NCBI RefSeq assembly: GCF_010015585.1
Contig: NW_022985067.1
Span: 815,185-879,184, forward strand
From: Eremomyces bilateralis CBS 781.70
Taxonomy: Eukaryota > Ascomycota > Dothideomycetes > Eremomycetales > Eremomycetaceae
Reading direction: 5' to 3'
Length of the DNA: 64,000 nucleotides
The position numbers and the translations under genes are program-made. Below the pieces are notes generated by a model. It was not told where the DNA came from. It saw only the letters and a list, made by a program, of their open reading frames with translations, and made no database searches. Below, one piece after another: positions 19,420-31,044 of the stretch (within the stretch, counting starts at the first letter, position 1; every line of letters starts with the position of its first letter).

Positions 19420-20571
19420 CTAAAACATGAAAGTCGGCATCTCATCCCCACGTCCAGTCTTCGGTACCATTTTCTCCTTCTCCTTCCTCGCCATTCCCGC
19501 CCTTCGCTTCGCGAATCGCTCTGGTGCCGTAAGTGAGCCTTCCTCCTGCTTGATGTGAGGTTCAATGCCGGACCCAGCATACTTGGGGTGCGAAGACTCT
19601 GCCCTCGATGAGTATTTGGCCTCGGAGCGTTCCGGTATGGTGTAATTGTGGCCGCCTGTGCTCACTGGTGGCGGTCTTCGTAGATCTCTGTATTCCCGCC
19701 GTGATAAATCTTCTCGACGGAGCTCTTTCGTTGCTGTCGATGACTCCGGCTGGACAGTTGGATGCGAGCTTCGTAGTTGTACGATATCATCTTTGTCGTC
19801 TCTCCGTCTCTTGGTCGATAATCCCATTGAGAAGTCAAGAGGCACTCTAGCAGAGGCCCGGCTTCTCGACCTGAATCCCGCCAGCGCCGCGAGCTCCTGT
19901 GAAGACTCTTTTGGCCCGGACATCAGCCCTGCCAAGTTCGAGTCCCGTAGCCACAGCTCCTCGCTCTCACTGTCGCCCTCGTCATCCATGCGGCCGAACG
20001 CCTCTTGCTGCCGGTCTTTCGGAGCAAACGCGTCGTTTCGTTTTCTCGATTCGCCTCCTAATGTTGAGCCTGGTACTATATGACGTGTAATGGATTGTAT
20101 AACCGAGGAACTCTGGCTGCTGACGCGTGTTTTGAGTCGTTTGTACTCTGCGTGGTGGAGGTGCCGCGTGAATAGTTGCGCGGTGCTCAGAAACTCGTCC
20201 TCGACCATTATCCAAGCATCGTCACCATCAAGGCCTTCAATCATGAACCTGGCACAATCAGAACGTGCTAGTACATCGTTAATCTATATGCTATTCCCTT
20301 ACTCTTCCTCTGGCGGTGCTGGTATCGGCGAGGACGACATTTGCCGACGTGCATCTGCTCGATCTCATCAACATTCATTTGGACTTCAAATAATTACGGA
20401 AGAGGAAATATAATTACCTTTTGAACGGTGATACTCATCAGTATATTCGGCGGAAGCGCTGGGAGAAGCGCCATCGCTTCGCGACTTGGATGCATTAAAC
20501 GACGTCCTGGCTGAGGCGGTCTTCCGTCGTGATACCTCCGAACCACCCGACCAAGGCAGCTTTCGAACCAT
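19420..20571 (-). CDS. Conserved-looking hydrophilic protein, function unknown, probably nuclear
   Basis: Three exons: 20571-20418, 20354-20303 and 20248-19420, with introns of 63 and 54 nt, giving 344 residues. It starts MVRKLPWSGGSEVSRRK, continues through a short acidic linker into a folded-looking block (about residues 70-110, with DDAWIMVEDEFLSTAQLFTR and HLHHAEYKRLK), then a long charged disordered tail with possible nuclear signals (STKRRRDDKDD, FAKRRAGMARKEKEK), ending PTFMF. I do not recognise the family. The ordered helix-rich block is the best handle for a profile search. The gene ends 113 nt from the convergent SDR gene. A frame on the opposite strand through exon 3 is a shadow. 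Confidence 0.72.
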
Positions 20572-21128
20572 TTTCAAGTAAATGTCACAGAATAACCATT
20601 TTGGGGCGAGGATCCGCCATGGTTCCTCATGTGATCGACTGATCGTGAGGAAGCAAACTTTTGGGAAGCTATGGAAAGTCGGGCGTTATCTTAAGGAATT
20701 CTCAAGGAAAGACGATCTCGTTATTGAACCCTGTTGAAAGGTTCAACAATGAACACATTTATGGGGAGTAGTCCGCCCTGCCCTGCTATCTGAATCTTAA
20801 ACCAGAATCGCGATTGGATCAATATCGGAGCCTACTGAAATAGAAGGTTACAGGTAATTAATTATTCCACCGCGACTTCTACATGGCACCGTGCCAGGAG
20901 GCTACCTCAATGTGAAGGTAAAACAAGAGTACATAGTATGATTCGTATTTGAACCACCAGTATAAAGAGATTAAGTCAGCACTGCGAAGTCCATTGGGAG
21001 ACTGAGGGTGATTTATTAGCTATATCCTCTGGAGTCAGATCCGCATCCCCTAGGTCCTAGACGCGCTGGCTGTTATACATACGTGCAGACGAGATGCCAC
21101 CGTAGCGTATTCCTTTTGCCGCCGTCGT
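20572..21128. other. Intergenic
   Basis: 557 nt, AT-rich, containing the promoter of the unknown gene at 20571 and the 3' flank of NUP120. No gene visible. Confidence 0.5.
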
Positions 21129-24100
21129 CTATAGAATATCCTCATCATCATCCTCCACAAACCCAAACTGCCCATGCTCAATCGCCGATATCCGATCCAA
21201 CTCCGCCTGATACTCCCTCCGCACGTCATCCAGCGTGACCAGCGTCTGCCCCCCCTTCCGCCTCTCCGTCAAGATCCACGCGTTATCCGGATCTACCAAG
21301 CTGAGCGAATTGATCACGACGAGGTAGCTCTGCGCGAGTGTTTCGTCGGCCGGGTTGTTGACGGTCTCGGACGCGTCGCGGAGCCGCTGGATCCGCGAGT
21401 ACATGATGCCGGCGGCGCCGCGGTGGTCGTTGCGGGAGATGCGCCAGGTGTAGATCATCTGTTGGAGGACGCCCGCGGTCTTTGTGTCCAGTGTGTTGCG
21501 GCACATCGAAACGAGGATGTCGTCTACCTCGTTATAGAAGGATGCGAATGGGAGGCCATGGAATAGTTGCTTGATGGTCGAATGCTGGAGCATGGCTTTG
21601 ATCAGGGCCTCTAGACCTTGCTTTTGTCTGGGATACGTTAGCTCCGTTCGGTGAAGTGGGCTAGAGATAGCATACTGAGACTTGTCGCCCGACTGACACA
21701 AGGCAAGATACGCCTCTTCATAGTCATGGATTTGGAGGCATGCATGAAGGTAACAGCTATTCAACTCAGCGAGGCTCGCTTCGTCCGCTTCTTGCGGAGC
21801 AATCTCCAGGGCGTCTTGGGCCAATCTGGCAAACTCAATCACACCAGGGGAATACTTTTCGGCTTCGTACAGCTGGCCGACGTGCAGATAATACTGGCCG
21901 ACTCCACCCCCGAAGGCTTCCTTTTCCTGGGCTTTCAAAATGCCCGCATCGACTTGCTCAATGTCGGTTTGGCCCTCACCTATTGCTCGTTAGTGTAACG
22001 CTTCCATAGGATAGACATCTACTCACCAAGCATGAAAGAGCTCTTCTTGAAGAGGATAGAAGCCTCAGCGAAGTCTCCAAGCGTTAACTTGACCCTAGCC
22101 CGTAAGTAGTTGGTCCATGGAGTGACAGGGAGGAACCGTAGGAAGTCGCTGGTATTCTGAACCTCGCCATGTTGGAGTAGATAACTGGCTATCCGTCCTG
22201 TAATGTTGTCGAATTCTTGTGACAAGGAGAGACCCGACACCCACGCCCGACACCAATACGTGAGCAGAGTAGAAAGATCCCCATTTGGTGACGGGATGTG
22301 ATGCCAATCCCCCATGAACATGCTCTGCATGACGGTTTCTCGTGGGTCTAGCGCAAGTTCTTTAGAGTAAGGCGACTTCTCACCGGTGCAGTACGTTTCG
22401 TTCAGCCAACGGAGGATGCACTGCTCCTTCAGCTGCGAGCTTAGCTCATTGTAAATTTCGGAAGGGTCGAATTCCGAGGAGAGGACGGATGAGTCGATAT
22501 CAATGGCGACGAAAATGACGAAAACGAGTAAGTCGAGAAGAACCTGGAACGTCCTTGACAAAGTCTCTCTGGTCCCCTGAAGCAGCCCCTCGGCACCATA
22601 TCGAGTCAGGTCGAGCTTGTGTTGATGGCCGTGATGGTCCTCTTTCAATTCCTCAATAATGTCATAGAAGAGTTGGTTTTTCAGCGTCTTGAATCCCCCG
22701 AGCTCGTCCATGGATTCGGCCAGTTTAGACAACAAATCATCACTGACGAGTTCGCATAAGCCGCATTGTGCTTCGAACATGCTGAGCCGCTCCAGCAGGA
22801 CCACCGATGGCTCTTCCATTGCTTCAAGGGACACGGCACGCTCCAATACCTCTTGGAACGATGCAGGAAGGCCTGCCCGAAACTCACGCATAACAAGCAT
22901 ATACGGTGCCCTTGATACCGACTCCTTGTTATGAAATGCGTGGGTTAATGTCATTGGTGCGGACTTTGGTCGATGTAGGAGGGTGTCGTGGTTGAGGATC
23001 GAGAGATCGATAGTGCTGCACTTTCGAACCACCGACACAAAGTCGGCTTCGACAAGCCAAGGTGTGTTGGTATGATCGTCGAGGCAGAGGGCGAGTGTTT
23101 CAGTTCTGCTTTTATGCAAGTCTCGAACAAGTCCGAAGAAGATCTGCCATTGAGCTCCGATCGCTAGTTCGTGAGCGTCCGGATTTTGGTAGTCTTCATC
23201 CATGACAGTTTCCATCGCGTGATGCTCAATGGCAAAGCTAACACGCTCTTTTAATGGGATATTCTTTGCGCTCTGCCTCTGAACCTGAATACCTGTTCCG
23301 CGGAAATAAACGGTTAAAGCGCTTTCAAGACACGGCACCGAGAATGTCCCGGACTTAAACAAATACCGAAGCCATCGTTCAGTCATGGTGGGATTATGAA
23401 GGTCGAGGGTCGATTGCGAGAAGTCGATAGGACACTGTGATTTGAGGGCGTCGGCGGACGACAGTCCCGAATCGACGTATACCCAGCCCCTCTTCCATGC
23501 CCCTTCTAGGGTCTTCTGAGGACCAAACAAACTGAACTTGAGCCCGAACACCCGTGATGTTGGGCCGGATCTCGCGCGGATCCAGAGTTCAGTCTGCCTC
23601 CACCCAGTCGAGGGTTTGATATGGAAGTTTTCCAGCGTCCAAACCGAGGTGTTCATCAGCTCATCCACTGGGGGGATGAAACGGACGCTAGATTGAATGT
23701 CTCGGAATCCTTTCTCGGTCTCATCGGCATCCCAAATCCCCCAAAATTTGAATTGGTGTGTGTGGGGAGAATACGTGACCACATAGTACGCATCTCCATC
23801 TTGGCCCGAGACATCTAGGATCTGCAGCATGTCTTGTTTTGACGGATCTAGGAGGAAGGTCGTTTTTCTTTCCGGATCGTCGAGCTCTGCGCCGGCAAGA
23901 TCGGCCTCCATTCCAACCTTTCCTGTGTGCAGGTTCCACGCCCTTAGGGTGTGATCCAGGCAAACTGTGAATATGTGGCGCTTGTCTGGAGATTGTGCTA
24001 GGCTAGCCGCTGCATTTCCATACAGCTCCAGGCCTTCGAATCGTACGGAGTGAGAAGATTTCCATGTGAGCAAGCTCTTGAGCGATTTACTCCAATCGTT

Positions 24101-24916
24101 CAACGAGTAGTAGGTTTCTCTCCAACCCGACACTAGGACGGTTAGTCTGTGTACTCCAGCGAGAGTTTTAGATATCTCACCATTGTTGCTATGTCCACGC
24201 TCTAGCCGGATGATGGTTCCTTCATGGGTCGATACAAGCAGCTCCGACGCACTGGAGGCGAGCAAGCGGTACGGATATTTGAAAGCAAATGCCTGAGGCT
24301 TGCTAAGATTGCACCAGTCCACGATGGGTGTAACTCCGATATAGGGCGGCTCCTGCTCAAACACAGAAGCATCGCTTGGTGCCGCAATCGGTTTGTTTGC
24401 AGTGGTCGGAACGAAGAACCGCCATGGAAGTCGAAGGGAGTAGAGTTCGTTTGCGGTCGTTAGGACGAAGAAATCGAAGGGGTCGGCCACAGTCTGCTTT
24501 CCATCGCCTGAGTGTCCCGAGTGCGGAAATGCCACGCATGATGTCCGGACAGGACTGGAGAATTTGAATTGGAGTGTGAGAGTGGGATCGGCTTTCGTAG
24601 ATCGGTGTTGGGTCAGGTCAATCGTTTGAAGCTCCAAGGTCGTACGCTCATCAAGCAAACGCCATAGCAGCGATCGTGGACCATTCGTATGTGGAAAGAA
24701 GTGGATGGAGCCTTCGGTCGAGATATGGCGTCGGCCAAAGTCATTCTCGTCCTCCCCAATTCCGATTTCCGGGAGTATCTCGACAGGCGCTCGTTGTGTG
24801 GTGGATATCGATGCTCCAGCAGACGGGAGAGTGATTGCGATTGTCGATGTCTCGTCGGCCTGCTCTAGACTCAGGCGAGTTCCGATGTAAAGGCAGGGCG
24901 CCACTGCCGGCGCCAT
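21129..24916 (-). CDS. nup120: Nuclear pore complex subunit Nup120/Nup160
   Basis: Three exons: 24916-22027, 21979-21676 and 21627-21129, with introns of 47 and 48 nt, giving about 1230 residues, normal for fungal Nup120. The N-terminal half (to about residue 500) is a divergent beta-propeller, with PYRLLASSASELLVSTHEGT and DKRHIFTVCLDHTLRAWNLH as blade-like segments. The rest is alpha-helical, with the C-terminal helices partly like TPR-type repeats (GQYYLHVGQLYEAEKYSPGV). It belongs to the Y (Nup84/Nup107-160) complex of the nuclear pore scaffold. The frame is open 71 codons before the chosen Met, but MAPAVAPCLYIGTRLSLEQA fits the family start. The second intron is 48 nt and stop-free, so it can be overlooked; its GTATGC donor and GCTAAC branch are clear. 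Confidence 0.87.
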
Positions 24917-25494
24917 GACACCTTTACATGCAATGAGAGATAGTGGGAAGTTAAGAGTGGTATCGTTGCGCGTATATCTAAACTTTCCAACTTGACGCGA
25001 GAAGTGCAGCTGGTTTGGCGAAGTGAATTGGTGGAAGACGCGTTGAGGCCACAAGGCCATAAAGCAAACAGCCGCTACGGACCTCCCTGTCGCAAAAATC
25101 CTCCGCCTATAAAAGCGCGAAAATTCCACGAACCTTCTGCTGACTTTTTCTTTTCGACATCATCAGTAGATCGAGGCTCCGCTTCGGCGGCTCGCTGAGG
25201 GTTTTCTAGTCTACGGGCTTCTAGATCTCCCTCCGTTCCCGGCCTCGTTGAACGACTCCATTCGTCTTTTCCTATTCAGCTGCAAGCGTCACGCAATCAT
25301 GTTGCTCTGCTTGGAACTGTGGGATGAATGGCACATGAAATATTGTAGAACGCTTGGTGGTTGACGAGCATACGGCAGCTTAATGCACCGGCTTACACTG
25401 TCGGGTAATAATGGCCGAGCGGCGCGCTCTTATGTTGATGTCGCTGTCGCGTTAAGCGATCCGAAGATTCAGATTTTGAGCGTAAGACGAAGTA
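24917..25494. promoter_or_regulatory. NUP120 upstream region
   Basis: About 580 nt before the Nup120 start. No gene is visible. Reading upstream from NUP120, it runs into the tandem repeat that ends RPL1's 3' flank. Confidence 0.45.
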
Positions 25495-25802
25495 CGGAGA
25501 TCGTGATGCGAGTTGGATAAGGTGGAATTCATGTCATTTGTGAAACACTCGTCTAAACCAACACGACTACAGAGATCAGGATGAGTTGGATCAGGCGGAA
25601 TTCAATCATTTGATTCCTCGTCCACTAAACTGAGCATGGGACAAAATACGGAGATGAGAGATTAGCACGTGTCGGATCAGGCGGAATTCAATCCATTGTG
25701 ATTCCTGGTCCAAAGTAACTCGGCTACGGAGATAAGATGAGGGTTGGGTCAGACGGAATTCAATCCTTTGTGATTCCACGTCTACTAAACTATCTCGACT
25801 AC
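25495..25802. repeat. Four-copy degenerate tandem repeat, about 77 nt per unit, with a conserved hairpin
   Basis: Units start at about 25495, 25570, 25649 and 25727 with CGGAGAT or a close variant. All four contain a core close to GGATCAGGCGGAATTCAATC. Copies 2-4 continue with GATTCC, so GGAAT and ATTCC can pair (for example 25597-25617) and form a short stem-loop. Copy 1 is the most diverged and loses the pairing. The array lies between the RPL1 stop (25850) and the NUP120 promoter. Confidence 0.8.
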
Positions 25803-25849
25803 ATCCCACAGAGTGTCATTTCGAACTCCCTGTAAAGAGTGTAAACCGT

Positions 25850-26715
25850 CTAGTACAGTCGCTTGGGCGGGCTCATGGTGGCCTTGATGGTCAATGAGCC
25901 CACGTTCTGCCATCCCTTCTTCAGCAGCGACACCAAGTAGTTGATGGCCAACATGATGTTGCCGATCAGGTCGTCCTCGGTCATGCCGACGTTGCCGACC
26001 GCCACACCCATGCATAGCACCTTCTTCAGCTGGAACTTGATGGTCGACTTGACCTCGTTGAGCTTGCCAGCCAGGTCATCGTTGTGGGAAACGGGGACCG
26101 GGAACTTGCCGGCCTTGGAGAGACCGGGGCCGAGAAGACGAGGGATTTGACGGAGGAGAGTGTCGGACGAGACGAAGGCATCGTACTTGCGAGCAAGCTC
26201 TGAGGTAAACGGTTAGCGTGGCAAGAAATATTCAAGAACAATGCCGCATACTCTTGATCAGCTTCTTGTTCTTGTTCAGCTTCTTCAAGTCATCCGCGGA
26301 CATGGCGTCGACGCCGAGATGCTTCGCACGATCGATGTCATGCTGGTCACCCAGGATACTGTTCACCCACTGTTAGCCCCATCTTCCGATCATCTCATGT
26401 CTGTGATCCCACATACCAAACAGCCATGCCCGGGCGGGGAACGCGAGGCAGCTGGACGGTGCCGCTGAAACGCTTGTCACGCTGCGGGTCGTAGTTCTTC
26501 AAGCCGATCTGAAGCTCGACGGTCTCGAGGAAGTTGCGCTTCTTCTCATTGTTGGAGTACTCAAGGAGCTCCTTGACGTTGGCGCGGACTCCGGCGACTG
26601 AAGTGCGGAAAAATGGTCAGCTCACACTCAATGTACAAATATCATCCGCTGTGGCGGGCAATCGGAGGGTTTGGAGATGCTGGGTGAGGGGCGTCTTACC
26701 TGTGATTTTAGACAT
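25850..26715 (-). CDS. rpl1: 60S ribosomal protein L1 (uL1, L10a)
   Basis: Four exons: 26715-26700 (16 nt, MSKIT plus one base), 26597-26417, 26358-26252 and 26199-25850, with introns of 102, 58 and 52 nt, giving 217 residues, the expected length. Recognisable blocks are [74 protein letters not shown] and the C-terminus [13 protein letters not shown]. uL1 forms the mobile L1 stalk that handles deacylated tRNA at the E site. The very short first exon followed by the longest intron is a common arrangement in ribosomal protein genes and often holds regulatory sequence. Confidence 0.96.
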
Positions 26716-27159
26716 TTTGTCAGACAGTCTTCCAATAGGTATCTGATAACCTTTTGGTGAGGATTTTCGCGCTTCAGAAAAGAGAATCAGTGGGAGAAAG
26801 TGGGAGGATGTGGTTTTACAGGGTTCAAATTCCTGTGGTCGAAAATGTGCGGTGACTAAGCATTGTGATATGAATATTGGTGCCTCAGGAATAATTGCCT
26901 CCTTGTATTATCATAAGGCATCAACATCCGATCGAACGGAAACAGAACTGAATGCTAAGAACAATCTTGAACTCCCTACCTTGTAGGAATCGTCCTCAGA
27001 TACTCGAATTCAATGAAATGGCTTTGTTGTACATTAATCTACCGAAGTCCGTAAAGATGACTATTCTGTCCTGTTCCCAAAAGCACCGATGAATCGAATG
27101 GCGTAAACAGTTCCTCCATCTATGTGCTATTAGACAAGTGTATCTAATCTCCTAGACAT
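26716..27159. other. Intergenic, RPL1 promoter and 3' flank of the transcription-factor-like gene
   Basis: 444 nt without a coding frame. It contains the promoter of RPL1 and the 3' end of the gene that stops at 27160. Confidence 0.5.
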
Positions 27160-29400
27160 TCAAATTCCATTGAGGAAGCCCCAGTCAATCGAGCTAGGAT
27201 CAGCCTGGCCTGTGGTACTTGGCCAACCTTCAGAGACCCTTTCTATATGGATCTCGTTCGTCGTAGCCTCTGTGAACCGGGTTTGCGGAGCGGACGTATT
27301 CCCCAGGCTGCCATTCCCGTCATGTAAGCTCTTTTCCAAAATCTCTGGTTCCTGGGAGGCACGCCATCCTTCCACCACTGCCGAATCACACCGTTCAGAC
27401 ATCCTCGTTACGTCCGCCAGCGCTACCAACGTCTTCTCCATCGTGCCTTGGTACTCGAATCCCAGCTGCACCCCGCAACGGACTGCGACGGCAGCCATCC
27501 AGCTCCTGTCTTTGACGTTGTAGCTGTCAGTGCCTAGATCGGTCGCCGATGTCGGGACCGGCAGGTTTTCTCGAGCCGCAGTGCCGCCGATTAGTGCCAC
27601 GAAGAGCAGCACTCCCGAGAGCGGACCCCAGAGGCCCGAGGTGTCGGATCTTGCAAGGAGCTGCTTGAGATACGAAGTGATAGTGACTGGGCGATTTCGA
27701 TAAATCGATGGGAGAGAATCGGATCGAGTGTTTCGGCCATTCTGGCGCGGAGCCGGATCCTTCTTCACGCTAGATGCGAAGGCTGGGGTGATCTGACTTG
27801 CGGCGTAGGAAAAGGAGCATCCGTTGAGGATGGCGTTCGAGTAGATCAGTGCCGCAATCCGGCAAGATTCGAATCGATACCTTACAATTCTGGCTCGGCG
27901 ACTGAGATCTTTCGAATCGCCGGAAAATGCGGAGGGGAGGCAAGCGATTCGGGCACAGATGGACTGGCGCTCCGCTTCCATGTCGTCCAGAGATTGGAAG
28001 TTCTTGAGCTCGGCAATCGGGCTCCGCATGATGGAAATGAGGTTGGTGAGGCTGTATATATCGCACAGCAGCTCGTACGTATTATGAGAGCAATAAGGAT
28101 CATGGCGGAGTTCCATGAGTTCGACTTGGTTGCTGTAAAGGGGTGAATACCGGATGGGTTGGCCAGGCTGGGATCTTTCTCGGCGTTGGCGTAAGAACTC
28201 CAGATATTCAGGGACAATCGGAGATTCGGAGAGGATGGAGCTCTCGACAGAGTGTCTATTATCATATTAGATGTTTGGGCGAAATACGGCATACCTGACC
28301 CCGCTATTACTTGAGGCCAACGAATGAGCGAGATAACTTACATGGAAATCATCATCGCGATGACAGGGTCTAGCTGAAGCAGCCCTCCCCTAAGCGTCAC
28401 CAATTGCGCCAGTCCTTGCCAGTGGATATTGCTGGACACCTCCTGGCAAGCAATCATCGTCCCTAGTAGGACTTGGAGTACGGAGATGATGGCTTGATCG
28501 CTCGTGTTTAGGGTCCGGTCTGCAGTCATTATCCTGAGCAGGGGAATCATCTGACCCATGAGTGGAGCCCATATGCTTCTCTCTCCTCTCATCGCATCAA
28601 GATGCGCCGCAGAAATGCAAAGGGTACTCAGGAAAGAGAGTTTACTGGAGGTTGCTTTCGGGATCCAGGTTCGGCCCAGGTTTGGGCAGGAAAAAGTCGC
28701 GCTGCCTAGCAGTAATGTCAACAAGGCACAAGCGGAGTTCGATAAAGGAAGGCTGCTTACAGTGACACTTTAACTCTTCCATCGAGCTCTTGAAATCTCC
28801 CTTGAATTTCGGAAGTACCTCAAAAGTGTCATGGGGGGAACCAACGACTCGTAGAGGGAACGTCGACATAAACCCCTCATAGGCTGCTTCGAACAATAGC
28901 TGGCCATCCGTCAGTTTTCCTCGCGATGCAAGGACTCCTTGTGCTGCTTCAGTCTGCAATAATGCGTAGAACGAGCACATGTCGGTAGCGTTCGGCGTAG
29001 CGAACGGGAGGTCCTCCGCCTTCAACGACAATATCTGATTTAATACTCGTTGATTTGGCTGTGGCCGATCCACCAGCCGTTTCCGAGCCCTTCGATCACC
29101 CCGGAAAAGCCCAAGAGCATCATCACTGGACATGCCAGGGGGGCAAGGGGTTTCAGTGACGGCGCCCGCAGGGATAGAAGCAGTGCGTGGCTGCGGCCTA
29201 CTGGCATCGCACCGTTTAGATGCCTTCTCGACCCTCTGCGGTTGAGGTTTCAGGGGGTCGATCCCATCGCACGGCTTCTTCGCCTGCTGGAACATCACGA
29301 ACGACCGGTTCGCGCTGACGATCTTTTTATCTTTGAAAAAGTCCGGGTCGTTCCCGGTTACAAAGCGGAAGTTCTTCGTCGGCTTGGCTGGAGTGGTCAT
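27160..29400 (-). CDS. Fungal-specific transcription-factor-like protein lacking a Zn2Cys6 cluster
   Basis: Three exons: 29400-28761, 28705-28342 and 28255-27160, with introns of 55 and 86 nt, giving 699 residues. The N-terminus FRFVTGNDPDFFKDKK followed by RSFVMFQQAKKP is the conserved opening of a large fungal family annotated as transcription-factor-like (Fungal_trans_2 / DUF3468 type). The helical middle and C-terminal region (MRGERSIWAPLMGQM, LVTLRGGLLQLDPV, SPIVPEYLEFLRQRR) matches that family. No CxxCxxxxxxC motif is present at either end, so DNA binding through a Zn cluster is not expected. The role is unknown; these proteins occur in high copy in Aspergillus and Penicillium. A start at 29415, five codons earlier, is also possible. 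Confidence 0.8.
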
Positions 29401-31044
29401 GGTTGAGTTTCGCATCTGCAATTTGGAAGCGGAAAGTTAGCCGTTGGCGAGCCGCAAACATTACGGGCTGCGTATGTGACAATGTAATATGTAGGAGGGG
29501 TTGATAGAAGCCTAAACATACAATCATGATGTTTCGTCACCGTTGTCTCGATCCGGCGACACAACGTAAACTAATCCGTTCAGCTGGTGTGGAGGTAGCT
29601 GCGAGACCAGGTGTTGCGGTAAGCGGTCAAATTGTTGCTGAGGGCTCGAAATGGGCGATATCAGAGCCATCAGGCAGCAAAAACTAGCGACTCCAAAGAT
29701 ATTTTACCATAGCGGACTCTTGAACATCAATTGAAGTCCACGTTGAGACACACGGTGCTAGAAGACAAGAGATATGAATGGATTATGAATCATAACGTAT
29801 CAAAACAGGACGGTTCCGTAACAGAAGACCCCTCCTTTCGCAAGGCAGTTCATGGCATTAGTATTGGGCCAGCCTAGCGTTGCGAAGAACCATTCATGGG
29901 ACAGAAGCACAGAGAGCTTCTACCGTCATGTACCACCAGGGACAGGGCGATGCAACAATATAGCCCGGACTGATCCTCTCTGGCGGTGGCTTATCTAGAC
30001 CCTGTGGACTGTCGCAAGCAACCATCAACGCAGAGTATCCGACGAATGAGGATCCATGAGCCGGGCCGGGTGTCCATCTTTTGGTAGTATCCAGTTAGCC
30101 GGTCCTAGTGGGACATGTAGCCTTACGGTAGGGCAAACTCGCTCCTCGCTATGGGGAAATAAGCCCCAAAAGGTAGCGAGAAATAATGTCGATCAGAGAG
30201 GTGACATCTGTGAAGTGTGAAGGGAATGAATTTTTTTTAGGGCTATGCAGGGGGGTGACCGCAAAAGGTATCGCTCTTCGCCGGGAAATGAGGGGTCCGC
30301 AAGCGAGGTGATGCAGTTGATCAGCACCTACGCGTTGCCAGTGAGAGGATTCCTGGTGCAAGCATTGGTGTAAACAATAGACCATAACGATGGTTGAAAG
30401 CGGTGGGAAAAGGTGGGCAATGGTGCAATGGCGGGGATGTCGTGATCAAGCTCTCAAGACTCGAAGGCAGTGAAACAGTTCCTTCAGCACGTGAGTGCTT
30501 ACTCGGTACAATATGGAGGTGTGAATTGTGAATGAATTGAAAGACTCAAGAAGTTGTCAAGCATTTTCGTCTGGGTACGGCCCGCTATTGGCTTCTCCAA
30601 TTCCCGCTTCTGCATGCGCCGCTGGGATTTTATTCGGCCTTAGTATCCCAGCATTCGTCACCCCGGAACAATGGCCGCAGGCCGACCGCCATATTGCAAC
30701 GGACACACATAGTATGCGACTGCAGAGTGCAGCCGACCAGGGCGGTCAATTCGAGACGGGAGCAAATTCATAACGGCATCGTTGCATGACCAGAAGTGTT
30801 GATGACGCGCCGCCAACCCTTTGAAACTCGTATATGGTTTCGATTTCTGATGATATGTAGACTCTTTTATGATTGGAAATGCAACGAAACAGAGTCTAGG
30901 CCTTGTCCAATCTCCTGGGCGTCGTCTTAGCTAGATATGTCGAACTATTCCTCTCGGCCCCTCCACATTTCTCGTCGGATGCCGGTTGATGCCGTCATGA
31001 TTGGGATTCCTGGGTGCTGGTTCTTTGGGATTGCAATGGGTCTC
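29401..31044. other. Gene-free intergenic stretch
   Basis: About 1.6 kb with only short unconvincing frames. An 81-codon plus-strand frame at 30528-30773 has no recognisable features. It includes the promoter of the gene at 29400 and the 3' flank of RIC1. Confidence 0.45.

Noticed and set aside
24917-25129. 71-residue extension before the Nup120 start
   Set aside because: The conserved protein begins at MAPAVAPCLYIG; the extension is basic and non-conserved in appearance.
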